Below are positions 24,915 to 36,600 of a DNA stretch of 64,000 nucleotides, in pieces. The translations under genes were made by a program, and so were the position numbers. The notes below the pieces were generated by a model, which made no database searches, was not told where the DNA came from, and was given only the letters and a program-made list of their open reading frames with translations. How positions within the stretch are numbered: position 1 is the first letter of the stretch; the number at the start of each line of letters is the position of its first letter. Source of the DNA: Hydrogenophilales bacterium 16-64-46 (GTDB lineage Bacteria; Pseudomonadota; Gammaproteobacteria; Burkholderiales; Thiobacillaceae); contig NCGY01000008.1 of NCBI GenBank assembly GCA_002281775.1, forward strand, positions 152,343 through 216,342, written 5' to 3'.

Positions 24915-26026
24915 CCCGCACCTCGCTTTTCTCTCCGCTCGGCTGGACGCTGTTCACGATCATTGTCGTGCTCGGGCTGACAATGCCGCTGCTGCATGTG
25001 TTCGCGCCCGAGGACAGCGCGTTTTACGTCTCGGCGTACACACTCACCCTCGTCGGGAAAATCCTCTGCTACGCGGCGGTTGCGCTGGCGATGGACTTGG
25101 TCTGGGGCTACGCCGGCATTCTCTCGCTCGGCCACGGCCTCTTCTTCGCGCTTGGCGGCTACGCCTTCGGCATGTATCTGATGCGGCAGATCGGCCGCGA
25201 CGGCCAGTATCAAAGCGACTTGCCGGATTTCATGGTTTTCCTCGACTGGAAAGAGCTACCGTGGTTCTGGGTTGGCTCGGATTCCTTCCTGTGGGCGGCC
25301 TTTCTCGTCGTCGCCGTGCCGGGACTCGTCGCTTTTGTTTTCGGCTGGTTCGCGTTCCGCTCGCGTATCAAGGGCGTGTATTTCTCGATCATCACGCAGG
25401 CGCTCACCTTTGCCGCGATGCTCTTGTTCTTCCGCAACGACACTGGCTTTGGCGGCAACAACGGCTTCACCGACTTCAAGCGGATTTTGGGTTTTCCCAT
25501 TGCCGCGCCGGAAACGCGCGCTTTACTGTTTGCGCTCACCGTCGCCTACGTCGCGGGTATTCTCGTGTTCTGCCGTTGGTTGACGACGAGCAAATTCGGG
25601 CGCGTGCTCGCCGCGATACGGGATGCCGAATCCCGCACCATGTTCGTTGGCTACAACCCGCTGCCGTACAAGCTTGGCGTATGGACGCTCTCGGCCATGC
25701 TTTGCGGCATCGCCGGCGCCTTGTATGTGCCGCAGGTCGGCATCATCAACCCAAGCGAAATGTCGCCCGCCAACTCGATTGAAATCGCGATTTGGACCGC
25801 CATCGGCGGGCGCGGCACGCTGATCGGCCCGCTGCTCGGCGCGGGGCTGGTCAATGGCGCGAAGAGCTGGTTCACCGTGAGTTTTCCCGATTTGTGGCTG
25901 TACGTGCTCGGCGCGCTATTCGTGTTCGCGACACTGTTTTTGCCACGCGGCGTGATGGGGCTGTTGCATAAACTGCCCTTGGGAAAAATGAACTTGGCGA
26001 AAAATCGCAAGGAGCGCAAGGCATGA
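24911..26026 (+). CDS. urtC: Urea ABC transporter, permease UrtC
   Basis: A 371-residue LivM-type permease from the ATG at 24911 (MTRTSLFSPLGW). It has about nine to ten membrane segments and the conserved loop LVWGYAGILSLGHGLFFALGGYAFGMYLM, the coupling region FGRVLAAIRDAESRTMFVGYN, and GIINPSEMSPANSIEIAIW near the end. With UrtB it forms the urea channel. An upstream ORF extension of 54 codons overlaps the small ORF in another frame and is not conserved. Its stop overlaps urtD (ATGA 26023-26026). Confidence 0.93.
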   Translation: MTRTSLFSPLGWTLFTIIVVLGLTMPLLHVFAPEDSAFYVSAYTLTLVGKILCYAAVALAMDLVWGYAGILSLGHGLFFALGGYAFGMYLMRQIGRDGQYQSDLPDFMVFLDWKELPWFWVGSDSFLWAAFLVVAVPGLVAFVFGWFAFRSRIKGVYFSIITQALTFAAMLLFFRNDTGFGGNNGFTDFKRILGFPIAAPETRALLFALTVAYVAGILVFCRWLTTSKFGRVLAAIRDAESRTMFVGYNPLPYKLGVWTLSAMLCGIAGALYVPQVGIINPSEMSPANSIEIAIWTAIGGRGTLIGPLLGAGLVNGAKSWFTVSFPDLWLYVLGALFVFATLFLPRGVMGLLHKLPLGKMNLAKNRKERKA

Positions 26027-26928
26027 GCGAGACCGCCCCGCCCCGCACCCCGCCCGTCGTTGCCCATCCTTACGCGTTCGTCGGCACCGAATTCGATCCG
26101 CACCGCTCCAGTCCCGACGCGTCCCAGGCTGACGCCTCCGGCGACGCGAGCTACGGTCGCCTCGTCGTCCCCGGTGAAGTCGACGTCAGCCACGGCGCGA
26201 TCCTCTATCTCGATAGTGTCACCGTCAGCTTCGACGGCTTCCGCGCGCTGAACGACTTGAATCTAGCGGTCGACGACGGCGAGCTGCGTTGCATCATCGG
26301 CCCCAACGGCGCGGGCAAGACGACGATGATGGACGTCATCACCGGCAAGACCCGACCCGACGCCGGGACGGTATTCTTCGGCCAGACCATCGACCTCACG
26401 CGCATGAACGAAGTCGCCATCGCGCACGCAGGCATCGGACGCAAGTTCCAGAAGCCGACCGTGTTCGAGAATTTGAGCGTGTTTGAAAATCTCGAACTCG
26501 CATTGAAAATGGATAAAAGCGCGCGCAAGAGCCTGTTTGCCAAATTGTCCGGCGAACAGCGCGACCGCATCGCCGAAGTGCTCGCCACGATCAAGCTCAC
26601 CGACGCCGCACACGGACCCGCCGGGCGGCTCTCGCACGGCCAGAAACAGTGGCTGGAAATCGGCATGCTGCTGGCGCAGGATCCGCGTGTGCTGCTGCTG
26701 GACGAACCCGTCGCGGGCATGACCGATCAGGAAACCGTCGCCACCGCGGAGCTTTTCATGAGCCTGCGCGGCAAGCACACGCTGATCGTCGTCGAGCACG
26801 ATATGGACTTCGTCGCCAGCATCGCCAACCACGTCACCGTGCTGCACGAAGGCAGCGTGCTGGCCGAAGGCACGATGGACGTGGTGCAGAACAATCCCAA
26901 AGTGATTGAAGTGTATCTGGGCCGATAA
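26023..26928 (+). CDS. urtD: Urea ABC transporter, ATP-binding protein UrtD
   Basis: A 301-residue ABC ATPase of the LivG class. Walker A GPNGAGKTTMMD near 91-102, signature LSHGQKQWLEIGMLL (the HGQ variant usual for UrtD), Walker B VLLLDEPVAGM and the switch His in VVEHDMDFV. The first 55 residues are a proline- and serine-rich extension (PPRTPPVVAHPYAF) ahead of the ATPase fold, longer than in most UrtD proteins. It works with UrtE on UrtBC. Confidence 0.93.
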   Translation: MSETAPPRTPPVVAHPYAFVGTEFDPHRSSPDASQADASGDASYGRLVVPGEVDVSHGAILYLDSVTVSFDGFRALNDLNLAVDDGELRCIIGPNGAGKTTMMDVITGKTRPDAGTVFFGQTIDLTRMNEVAIAHAGIGRKFQKPTVFENLSVFENLELALKMDKSARKSLFAKLSGEQRDRIAEVLATIKLTDAAHGPAGRLSHGQKQWLEIGMLLAQDPRVLLLDEPVAGMTDQETVATAELFMSLRGKHTLIVVEHDMDFVASIANHVTVLHEGSVLAEGTMDVVQNNPKVIEVYLGR

Positions 26929-27618
26929 ATGCTAGTTGCCAACACCCTTGACCAATATTACGGCGGCAGCCAGATCCTGCGCGGCGTTTCGCTCACCATC
27001 CCGCCGGGCGCGATCACCGTGCTGCTCGGCCGCAACGGCGTCGGCAAGACCACGCTGCTGAAATGCCTGATGGGCGCGTTGCCGGTCAGGGCCGGCAGCA
27101 TGACCCTGTTCGACCAGGATATCACCCGCCTCAAGCCGCACCAGCGCGCGCGTCTGGGCCTCGGCTACGTGCCGCAGGGACGCGACATCTTCGGCCGCCT
27201 GACGGTGCGCGACAACCTCCTCATGGGGCTGGCCGCCAACCCCAGGGCCAAAACCATCCCCGATGAAATCTTCGAGCTGTTCCCGGTGCTCAAGACCATG
27301 TTGCACCGGCGCGGGGGCGATTTGTCCGGCGGTCAGCAGCAACAGCTCGCCATTGGCCGCGCGCTGGCCGCCGGGCCGAAATACCTTATCCTCGACGAAC
27401 CGACCGAAGGCATCCAGCCGTCGATCATCAAGGACATCGGCCGCGTCATCCAGTTGCTCGCCTCGCGCGGCATGGGGATCCTGCTGGTCGAGCAATACTA
27501 CGACTTCGCCGAAGAGCTTGCGGATCACTATGCCGTGATGCAGCGCGGACAGGTCATCAAGGCGGGGGTGAAGGCGACGATGCAGGAAGAAAATATCCGT
27601 GGCTATGTGGCGGTCTGA
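26929..27618 (+). CDS. urtE: Urea ABC transporter, ATP-binding protein UrtE
   Basis: A 229-residue LivF-class ABC ATPase. Walker A GRNGVGKTTLLK, signature LSGGQQQQLAIGRAL, Walker B YLILDEPTEGIQPS, switch His replaced in context by LLVEQYYDFAEE, as is usual in LivF/UrtE proteins (Gln/Tyr at that point). The start follows the urtD stop directly (TAAATG). It ends the transport section, 15 bp before ureD. Confidence 0.93.
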   Translation: MLVANTLDQYYGGSQILRGVSLTIPPGAITVLLGRNGVGKTTLLKCLMGALPVRAGSMTLFDQDITRLKPHQRARLGLGYVPQGRDIFGRLTVRDNLLMGLAANPRAKTIPDEIFELFPVLKTMLHRRGGDLSGGQQQQLAIGRALAAGPKYLILDEPTEGIQPSIIKDIGRVIQLLASRGMGILLVEQYYDFAEELADHYAVMQRGQVIKAGVKATMQEENIRGYVAV

Positions 27619-27633
27619 TCGGGGGGCAGAGGG

Positions 27634-28485
27634 ATGAACATGGCGTTCCCACTAGATGCCCTCGTGCGTCCTGGCTGGCAGGCGCGGCTGGCGCTTGATT
27701 TCGCGTGCGGCGCGGCGGGGCGCACGCGCATGCGCGCCACGCATCGGCTCGGGCCGCTCGCCGTGCAGAAGGCGCACTACCCGGAAGGTGAAGTCTGCCA
27801 CGCGCTGCTGCTGCACCCGCCGGGTGGAATGGTCGGCGGTGACCGGCTGCGGGTCGATATCGCCGTGCAGCCCGGTGCGCAGGCGCTGATGACGACACCG
27901 GGGGCGGGCAAGTGGTACCGCAGCCTCGGCGCGACCTCGCATTTCGATCTCGATTTCCGGATCGAATCCGGTGCGACGTTCGAATACCTGCCGCAGGAGG
28001 CAATAGTTTTCGACGGCGCGCTGGGTGCGAGCGCGCTGGACGTCACGCTTGAACCGGACGCGCGCTTCATCGGCTGGGACATCGTGGCGCTCGGGCGGCA
28101 GGCGGGCGATGCCGCCTTCCGGAGCGGCCGTCTGGCGCAGAACGTGAGCCTGCGGCGCGCGGGCGTGCCGCTGCTGATCGAGCGTGCGGTCTATGCCGGC
28201 GGCGACCGCCTGCTGAGCTCGCCTCTGGGATTGGCCGGGTGGCCTGTCGTGGGCACCCTGTTCGCCGCCGGGCCGGGTGTGGCGAAGGCGCTCGCCGCAG
28301 TGCGTGCGGCCCTCGCGCCGGCGGGTGGCCCGAGCGGTGCCAGCACATGGGACGATGTTCTCGTCGTGCGTGTGCTGGGCGACTGCACGCAGCGCGTGCG
28401 CCGCAGTCTTGAAGTCGTGTGGGCAGCGCTGCGACTGGCCTGGCTGGGGCGCGTCGCGGTAGCGCCGCGCATCTGGAATACCTGA
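27634..28485 (+). CDS. ureD: Urease accessory protein UreD
   Basis: A 283-residue UreD, the scaffold that with UreF and UreG delivers nickel to apo-urease. Family blocks are visible: [49 protein letters not shown] and [10 protein letters not shown]. Length is normal. It starts the urease section and follows urtE in the same operon direction with 15 bp between. Confidence 0.93.
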   Translation: MNMAFPLDALVRPGWQARLALDFACGAAGRTRMRATHRLGPLAVQKAHYPEGEVCHALLLHPPGGMVGGDRLRVDIAVQPGAQALMTTPGAGKWYRSLGATSHFDLDFRIESGATFEYLPQEAIVFDGALGASALDVTLEPDARFIGWDIVALGRQAGDAAFRSGRLAQNVSLRRAGVPLLIERAVYAGGDRLLSSPLGLAGWPVVGTLFAAGPGVAKALAAVRAALAPAGGPSGASTWDDVLVVRVLGDCTQRVRRSLEVVWAALRLAWLGRVAVAPRIWNT

Positions 28486-28498
28486 TGGAACGGGCCTC

Positions 28499-28801
28499 AT
28501 GGAACTGACCCCGCGTGAAAAAGACAAGCTCTTGATCTTCACCGCTGCGCTGCTCGCCGAGCGGCGGCGTGCGCGCGGGTTGAAGCTCAATTACCCGGAG
28601 GCGGTGGCGTTCATTTCTGCCGCGATCATGGAGGGCGCGCGCGACGGGCGCACAGTCGCCGAGCTGATGACCTACGGCGCGACGCTGCTTAGTGCGGACG
28701 ACGTGATGGAGGGCGTCGCGGCGCTGATTCCGGAGATTCAGGTCGAAGCGACGTTTCCGGACGGGACCAAGCTTGTGACCGTTCACCATCCCATCGCTTG
28801 A
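28499..28801 (+). CDS. ureA: Urease gamma subunit
   Basis: A 100-residue gamma subunit ([23 protein letters not shown]) with the family segments [24 protein letters not shown] and [24 protein letters not shown] split by the usual helical pieces. It is the separate small subunit of the three-subunit bacterial urease. It lies between ureD and ureJ. Confidence 0.96.
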   Translation: MELTPREKDKLLIFTAALLAERRRARGLKLNYPEAVAFISAAIMEGARDGRTVAELMTYGATLLSADDVMEGVAALIPEIQVEATFPDGTKLVTVHHPIA

Positions 28802-28858
28802 TTGTTGCTGCACATGATTTTTCTGCTCACACCCCCCGTTCAGCCAAACTGATCCGAG

Positions 28859-29458
28859 ATGCCCATGACCTTATCGCGCGCCTTCACTCTGATTGTCCTC
28901 ATGGCAACGCCGCTTGCGGCCGTCGCCCACCCCGGCCACGGTGGCGTGTTCGCCGGGTTCGCACATCCGTTCACCGGGCTCGACCACTTCGCCGCGATGT
29001 TCGCGGTCGGCCTGCTCGCTGCACAAATGGCCGGACGCGCACGCTGGGCTCTGCCAGGCGGCTTCGTGCTCGCGGCACTGGCGGGGGCATTGCTGGGCTT
29101 CGGACGCGTGGTGCTGCCGGGGCTGGAGTCGGTGATTGCGGCGTCGGTGGCGGTGTTGGGGATGGCGCTGATCTGGCGGCGCGGGTCGGTGCGGCCTGTC
29201 GGGCGTGACAGCCCAACCTGCGTGACTGCACTGCTGACCGTGCTGGTCGCCGCCTTCGGTCTCTTCCACGGCAACGCCCACGCGCTCGAAGCCAGTGGCA
29301 GCCCGGTGGGATTCGTCGCCGGTTTTCTGACCGGCACGACCTTGCTGCACGGGCTCGGTCTCGTCGTCGGTGCGCGCGTGCAAGACCTGATCGTGCGCGC
29401 GGCGGGCGTGGCGTTGGCCGCGCTCGGTGGCTGGTTGATGCTGGGAACGCTCGCATGA
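28859..29458 (+). CDS. ureJ: HupE/UreJ family membrane protein, likely nickel uptake
   Basis: A 199-residue membrane protein with an N-terminal signal-like segment and about six hydrophobic helices. It carries the HupE/UreJ histidine motif HPGHGG, followed by [13 protein letters not shown] and later [12 protein letters not shown], all likely metal ligands. Such proteins are linked to nickel entry for urease or hydrogenase; position between ureA and ureB supports urease here. The loop [17 protein letters not shown] (about residues 110-126) is encoded by DNA that resembles the extragenic repeat seen at 23068-23149. The stop overlaps ureB (ATGA). Confidence 0.88.
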   Translation: MPMTLSRAFTLIVLMATPLAAVAHPGHGGVFAGFAHPFTGLDHFAAMFAVGLLAAQMAGRARWALPGGFVLAALAGALLGFGRVVLPGLESVIAASVAVLGMALIWRRGSVRPVGRDSPTCVTALLTVLVAAFGLFHGNAHALEASGSPVGFVAGFLTGTTLLHGLGLVVGARVQDLIVRAAGVALAALGGWLMLGTLA

Positions 29459-29772
29459 GCACGGCTTTCATCCCCGGCGAAATCTTCGCCGAACCCGGCG
29501 ACATCGAGCTCAACGTCGGTCGCGCGACGCGCACGCTCGACGTGGCGAACACCGGCGACCGGCCGATTCAGGTCGGCTCGCACTACCACTTTTTCGAGGT
29601 CAACGAAGGCTTGCACTTTGACCGCGACGCCGCGCGCGGCTACCGTCTCAACATCGCGGCGGGCACGGCGGTGCGCTTCGAGCCGGGGCAGACGCGCACG
29701 GTCGAGCTGGTCGAACTGGCAGGGTTGCGGGTCGTGTACGGGTTTCAGGGCAAGGTGATGGGGGCGTTATGA
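29455..29772 (+). CDS. ureB: Urease beta subunit
   Basis: A 105-residue beta subunit. Conserved pieces: [54 protein letters not shown] and ending KVMGAL. It packs with UreA and UreC in the urease trimer. ATG overlaps the ureJ stop by four bases. Confidence 0.96.
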   Translation: MSTAFIPGEIFAEPGDIELNVGRATRTLDVANTGDRPIQVGSHYHFFEVNEGLHFDRDAARGYRLNIAAGTAVRFEPGQTRTVELVELAGLRVVYGFQGKVMGAL

Positions 29773-29797
29773 ACCGCCGCGCTGTGAGGATCGCTGC

Positions 29798-31501
<1,704 letters not shown>

Positions 31502-31520
31502 ACCGGATGTTGATCCAGAC

Positions 31521-32006
31521 ATGGTGCTGATCGAATCATTCGCCCCCGCCGACGCGGCTGCCGTGGCCACGCTCACCTTGCCCTTCGAACTGCGTTCCCG
31601 ATCGCGCCTGCGCTGCAGGCTCGACGACGGCGAGGAGGCCGGCCTGTTCCTGCCGCAGGGCACGGTGTTGCGCGGTGGGCAAATGCTCCTGGCCAACGAC
31701 GGCCGTGTGATCGAAGTGCGCGCTGCCGCCGAGGCGCTGTACGAGGTGCGCAGCGACCAGCCGACGCAGCTGCTGCGCGCCGCCTACCACCTGGGCAATC
31801 GCCACGTCGCGCTCGAAGTCGGCGACGGCAGCCTGCGGCTGCTGCGCGACCACGTGCTGAAAATCCTCATCGAGAAGCTCGGCCTCGACGCATGCGAAAT
31901 TGACGCGGCGTTCGAGCCCGAGGCCGGGGCGTATGGCGGTGGCCATCACCACCACGGTGAAGAACGTGGCCACGGCGGGCGCATCCACAGTTTCCTGCGT
32001 GGCTGA
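31521..32006 (+). CDS. ureE: Urease accessory protein UreE (nickel chaperone)
   Basis: A 161-residue UreE from the ATG at 31521 (MVLIESFAPADA). The N-terminal domain has LPFELRSRSRLRCRLDDG and GLFLPQGTVLRGG; the metal-binding domain has AAYHLGNRHVALEV with the conserved interface His in GNRH. The C-terminus is a histidine-rich tail with HHHH and HGGRIH, suited to storing nickel. The ORF is open for 34 codons upstream, inside ureC in another frame, without conserved sequence. Confidence 0.93.
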   Translation: MVLIESFAPADAAAVATLTLPFELRSRSRLRCRLDDGEEAGLFLPQGTVLRGGQMLLANDGRVIEVRAAAEALYEVRSDQPTQLLRAAYHLGNRHVALEVGDGSLRLLRDHVLKILIEKLGLDACEIDAAFEPEAGAYGGGHHHHGEERGHGGRIHSFLRG

Positions 32007-32011
32007 TCCGC

Positions 32012-32752
32012 ATGGCTGAATCGTTCGAAGCCGCTGCTTGCCGTGCGCCGGACGCCGGCGGCTTATCGCCGCTGGCGCTGGCGCAGGCGTTGCGGCTCGC
32101 CAGCCCGGCCCTGCCGGTCGGCGGGTTTTCCTATTCGCAGGGGCTGGAGTGGGCGGTCGAAGCCGGTATGGTGGCGGACGAAGCCGGCGCGCAGGTCTGG
32201 ATCGCCGACGGCCTGATGCTGACCCTGGCACGCTTTGAACTGCCCTTGCTCGTGCGCCTGTTGCGGGCGTGGAAGGCGGGCGATGGGCAAGGGGTATGCG
32301 CGCTCGACGCAGCCTACCTCGCCGCACGCGAGGCCCGCGAGCCGCGCGAGGAGGTGCAGCGCATGGGCCACGCGCTCGACGCGCTGCTGAAGGTGCTGCC
32401 GGAATTCGCCGCCCGCGCCGCATCCCCGCCCGCCGCCTGGATCACCGTGTTCGCCGAAGCCTGCGCGACCTTGCACCTACCAGAAGACGTCACGCTCACC
32501 GCCTACGCGATGGCCTGGTGCGAGAACCAGACCGCCGCCGCGGTCAAGCTCGTGCCGCTTGGGCAGAGCGCGGCGCAGCGTATCCTCTCGGCGCTGATCT
32601 CGGCGCTGCCCGCCGCACTCGCCGAAGCGCACCGGCGGGCACAGGCCGGTGACGGTGCCGATCCGCTCGCCGGACTCGAAACCAGCCTGCCGGGCTTGGC
32701 CATCGCATGCGCCCGGCACGAAACCCAGTACACCCGCCTGTTCCGTTCCTGA
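32012..32752 (+). CDS. ureF: Urease accessory protein UreF
   Basis: A 246-residue helical protein with the UreF marks LALAQALRLASPALPVGGFSYSQG (split after the first dozen residues by the usual loop), EWAVEAGMV, and in the C-terminal half AWCENQTAAAVKLVPLGQSAAQRIL. UreF bridges UreD and UreG in the nickel-insertion complex. It begins five bases after ureE. The first 20 residues are a non-conserved lead. Confidence 0.93.
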   Translation: MAESFEAAACRAPDAGGLSPLALAQALRLASPALPVGGFSYSQGLEWAVEAGMVADEAGAQVWIADGLMLTLARFELPLLVRLLRAWKAGDGQGVCALDAAYLAAREAREPREEVQRMGHALDALLKVLPEFAARAASPPAAWITVFAEACATLHLPEDVTLTAYAMAWCENQTAAAVKLVPLGQSAAQRILSALISALPAALAEAHRRAQAGDGADPLAGLETSLPGLAIACARHETQYTRLFRS

Positions 32753-32783
32753 CCTGCTCCCATGATCCCGCCCGCTCATCGCC

Positions 32784-33395
32784 ATGAATAAAACTCCGCT
32801 CCGTGTCGGCATCGGTGGCCCGGTCGGCTCCGGCAAGACCGCGCTCACCCTCGCGCTGTGCCAGAGCCTGCGTGAAAAATACGAAATCGCTGCCGTCACC
32901 AACGACATCTACACGGCGGAAGACGCCGAATTCCTCATCCGCCACGCCGCGCTACCGGACGAGCGCATCCTCGGCGTCGAGACCGGCGGCTGTCCGCACA
33001 CGGCGATCCGCGAGGACGCGTCGATCAACCTCGAAGCCGTGCATCAGCTCAGCCTGCGCTTTCCGCAACTGGACCTCGTCTTCATCGAATCCGGCGGCGA
33101 CAACCTCGCCGCGACCTTCAGCCCAGAGTTGTCCGACCTCACGATTTACGTCATCGACGTGGCCGCCGGCGACAAGATTCCACGCAAGGGCGGGCCGGGC
33201 ATCACGCGCTCGGATCTGCTGGTGATCAATAAGATCGACCTCGCGCCGTACGTGGGGGCTTCGCTCGAAGTGATGGATCGCGACGCGAAAAAGATGCGTG
33301 GCGAGCGGCCCTTCGTCTTCACCAATCTGAAAACCGGCGAGGGGCTCGACAGGGTAGTGGGATTCATCCTTGAGCAGGGTCTGCTGGGCACCTGA
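32784..33395 (+). CDS. ureG: Urease accessory GTPase UreG
   Basis: A 203-residue SIMIBI GTPase that drives nickel transfer into urease. P-loop [12 protein letters not shown] near 9-20, the nickel-binding CPH motif in [15 protein letters not shown], the switch region [15 protein letters not shown], and the guanine-specific NKID in [14 protein letters not shown]. It is the last gene of the urease set; no terminator is evident in the following 237 bp, which carry the promoter for urea carboxylase. Confidence 0.96.
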   Translation: MNKTPLRVGIGGPVGSGKTALTLALCQSLREKYEIAAVTNDIYTAEDAEFLIRHAALPDERILGVETGGCPHTAIREDASINLEAVHQLSLRFPQLDLVFIESGGDNLAATFSPELSDLTIYVIDVAAGDKIPRKGGPGITRSDLLVINKIDLAPYVGASLEVMDRDAKKMRGERPFVFTNLKTGEGLDRVVGFILEQGLLGT

Positions 33396-33416
33396 GCCAT
33401 TGCCTGTCTGAGCGGC

Positions 33417-33452
33417 TGCACAAAAATGAACCAGCAGGGCAAAATTGGTGCA
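33417..33452. promoter_or_regulatory. Two NtrC-like sites before urea carboxylase
   Basis: TGCACAAAAATGAACCA (33417-33433) matches the glnA-type NtrC site at 13 of 17 positions and AGGGCAAAATTGGTGCA (33436-33452) at 12 of 17. Their centres are at about -159 and -140 from the predicted sigma-54 start, a typical enhancer position. Confidence 0.5.
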
Positions 33453-33556
33453 TGGGCACCGCAGGCACCCGGAGCAGACCCGCGCCCAGTTTGCCGTGGT
33501 CGGGTTTTTACATGAAAAATCATCTGCTTGAGTTCGCCAAGGGAATCGGCCCCGCG

Positions 33557-33573
33557 CTGGCACAGCGGATGCT
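33557..33573 (+). promoter_or_regulatory. Sigma-54-type promoter for urea carboxylase
   Basis: CTGGCACAGCGGATGCT: -24 element CTGGCACA and -12 element ATGCT, with exactly 10 bp between GG (33559-33560) and GC (33571-33572). Predicted start near 33584. Confidence 0.72.
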
Positions 33574-33576
33574 TTG

Positions 33577-33586
33577 TTGTATACAA
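33577..33586. promoter_or_regulatory. TTGTATACAA palindrome over the start site
   Basis: The same perfect 10-bp palindrome as at 21700-21709. It covers the predicted sigma-54 transcription start, where a bound repressor would block open complex or escape. Likely operator of the local GntR regulator. Confidence 0.6.
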
Positions 33587-33632
33587 GACTGACAGCCGCG
33601 ACAGCGCATTTCATCCACCTGTACACGCCTTC

Positions 33633-36600
33633 ATGTTCAAGAAAATTCTGGTCGCCAACCGTGGGGAAATCGCCTGGCGCATCGTGCGCACCCTGAAGAA
33701 AATGGGCGTGGCCAGCGTGGCGGTCTATTCGGAAGCGGATCGCGGCGCGCCGCATGTGCGCTTCGCCGACGAGGCCATCTGCGTGGGGCCCGCGCCTGCT
33801 GCACAGAGTTATCTGGATGCTGACGCCATATTGGCGGCGTGCAAGGCCACAGGCGCACAGGCGGTGCATCCAGGCTACGGCTTTCTCTCCGAGAACATGG
33901 CCTTCGCCCGCGCCTGCGAGGCAGCCGGGGTCGCGTTTCTAGGGCCCACGCCGGAGCAGGTCGAGGCTTTCGGCCTGAAGGACCGTGCGCGCGACGTGGC
34001 TGAGCGTGCCGGCGTGCCGCTGCCGCCCGGTAGCGGCCTCTTGGACAGCGTGGAAGAGGCGGTCGCGGCAGCCAGCCGGGTTGGTTTTCCGGTCATGGTC
34101 AAGGCGGTGGCGGGCGGCGGCGGCATCGGCATGCAGGCGGTGGAAGACCCGGCCGAACTGCCCGAGGTGTTTGCCCGGGTGAAGCGGCTGGCTGCGCAAT
34201 ACTTCAAGAACGATGGCGTCTATCTCGAACGCCTGATCAAGCGTGCCCGCCACATCGAAGTGCAGATCTTCGGCGACGGCGAACGCGTCGTGGCTGTCGG
34301 CGACCGCGACTGCTCGGTGCAGCGCCGCAACCAGAAAGTGCTCGAGGAAACGCCGGCGCCGGGCCTGTCGGACGCACAGCGCCGTGCGCTGCACGCGGCG
34401 GCAGAAAAACTCGGTGCGGCGGTCGGCTACCGCTCGGCCGGCACGGTGGAATTCGTCTACGACGTCGAGCGCGGCGAGTTCTATTTCCTCGAAGTGAACA
34501 CCCGGCTGCAGGTCGAGCACTGCGTCACCGAGGCAGTGACGGGACTCGATCTGGTCGAATGGATGGTGCGCGTCGGCACCGGCGAAAAATTGCCCGCCGC
34601 GTGGCCGGTGGCGTCGTCGGGTGCGGCGATCGAGGCACGCATTTACGCCGAGGACCCGGCGCGCGATTTCCAGCCCTGCGCCGGCAAGCTCACCGAGGTG
34701 CGCTTTCCCGACGGCGTGCGCGTCGACGGCTGGGTCGAGGCGGGCACCGAGGTCACGGCCAACTACGATCCGCTGCTGGCCAAGCTCATCGTCCGCGGCC
34801 GCGACCGCGCGGAGGCGGTGGACAAACTCGCCGCCGCGCTGAAGGCGACGCGTATTGCCGGCATCCAGACCAATCTTGGCTATCTCGCGGCGATCGCCGA
34901 TGCGCCCGATTACCGCGCCGGCGGTGTGACGACCAAATGGCTCAACGGCCTCGCCTACACGCCCGTGGCGGTGGAAGTGGTCGAGCCCGGCACCTACACC
35001 ACGGTGCAGGACTGGCCCGGCCGGCTGGGTCTGTGGCATGTGGGCGTGCCGCCGTCGGGGCCGATGGATCACTTTGCGCTACGCGCCGCCAACCGTTGCG
35101 TCGGCAACCCCGAGGGCGCGGCGGCGCTGGAATGCACGGTCATCGGCCCGACGCTGAAATTCCACGGCGACGCCTGCGTCGCGCTCGCCGGTGCCGACAT
35201 GGCGGCCACGCTCGACGGCGCACCCGTGCCGCTGTGGCAGGGCGTCGCGGTGAAAGCCGGCCAGGTGCTCAGGCTCGGCAGCGTGCAGGGCGCGGGCGCG
35301 CGCACCTACCTCGCGATCCAGGGCGGCGTCGACGTGCCGGCGTATCTGGGCGCGCGCGCGACCTTCGTGCTCGGCGGCTTCGGCGGCCACGCCGGGCGCA
35401 CGCTGCGCGCCGGCGACCTGCTGCCGGTGGTCGAGGCGCAAGCCGATCCGGGCAAACTCGCTGCGTTGCCGGAGGGCGCCCGTCCGACTTACGTCAACGC
35501 CTGGGTGATCGGCGCGCTCTACGGTCCGCACGGCGCGCCGGATTTTTTCACCGCGGATGCGATCGCCGAATTCTTCGCCGCGCCGTGGGAAGTGCACTAC
35601 AACTCCAACCGCCTCGGCGTGCGCCTGAAAGGACCGCAGCCCTCGTGGGCGCGCGAGGACGGCGGCGAGGCGGGGCTGCATCCGTCCAACGTCCACGACT
35701 GCGAATACGCGGTCGGCTCGGTCAACTTCACCGGCGACTTTCCGGTGATCCTCACCCAGGACGGCCCCAGCCTCGGCGGCTTCGTCTGCCCGGTGACGAT
35801 CCCCAAGTCCGAACTGTGGAAAGTCGGGCAACTGCGGCCCGGCGACCACATCCGCTTCGTGCCGATGAGCTTCGACGAGGCGCTCGCCGCCGAACAGGCG
35901 CAGGACGCGCTGTTCGCCGACCTCGCGCCGCGCGAACTGCCGGCGGTGCACCTCGGCAGGAAGCTCGCCGACGACGCCATCGCCATCGTGCACCGCCAGC
36001 AGAACGCCGGCCTCGACGTGGTCTACCGGCAGGCGGGCGACAAATACCTGCTGCTCGAATACGGCGACAACGTGCTCGACCTGGCCTACCGGCTGCGCGT
36101 GCACGCGCTGATGGAATCCTTGAAGGCCGAGCCGGTGCCGGGCATCGTCGAGCTGTCGCCCGGTGTGCGTTCGCTGCAGATCAATTTCGACAGCCGCGTG
36201 GCGCACGTCGACCGTGTCGTCGCCGCGCTCGCCGAACGCGAGGCGGCGCTGCCCGACACCGAGCATCTGGCGGTGAACACGCGCGTGCTGCGCCTGCCGA
36301 TGGCGTTCGAGGACAGCGACACGCTCGCCGCGGTGGCGCGCTACCGCCAGTCGGTGCGCGACACCGCGCCGTGGCTGCCGTCGAACACCGAGTTCATGCG
36401 CCGCATCAACGGCCTGCCTTCGGTCGACGCGGTGCGCGACACGCTGTATCAGGCCCGGTACCTCACGCTCGGCCTCGGCGACGTCTACCTCGGCGCACCC
36501 TGCGCGGTGCCGGTCGACCCGCGCCACCGCCTGTTGACGAGCAAGTACAGCCCCGCGCGCACCTTCACGCCGGAAGGCACGGTCGGCATCGGCGGCGTCT

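Noticed and set aside
33447..33461. GGTGCATGGGCACC palindrome as a standard NtrC dyad
   Set aside because: The half-sites face the wrong way round for NtrC (GCACC should be left, GGTGC right); I used the overlapping 33436-33452 sequence instead.
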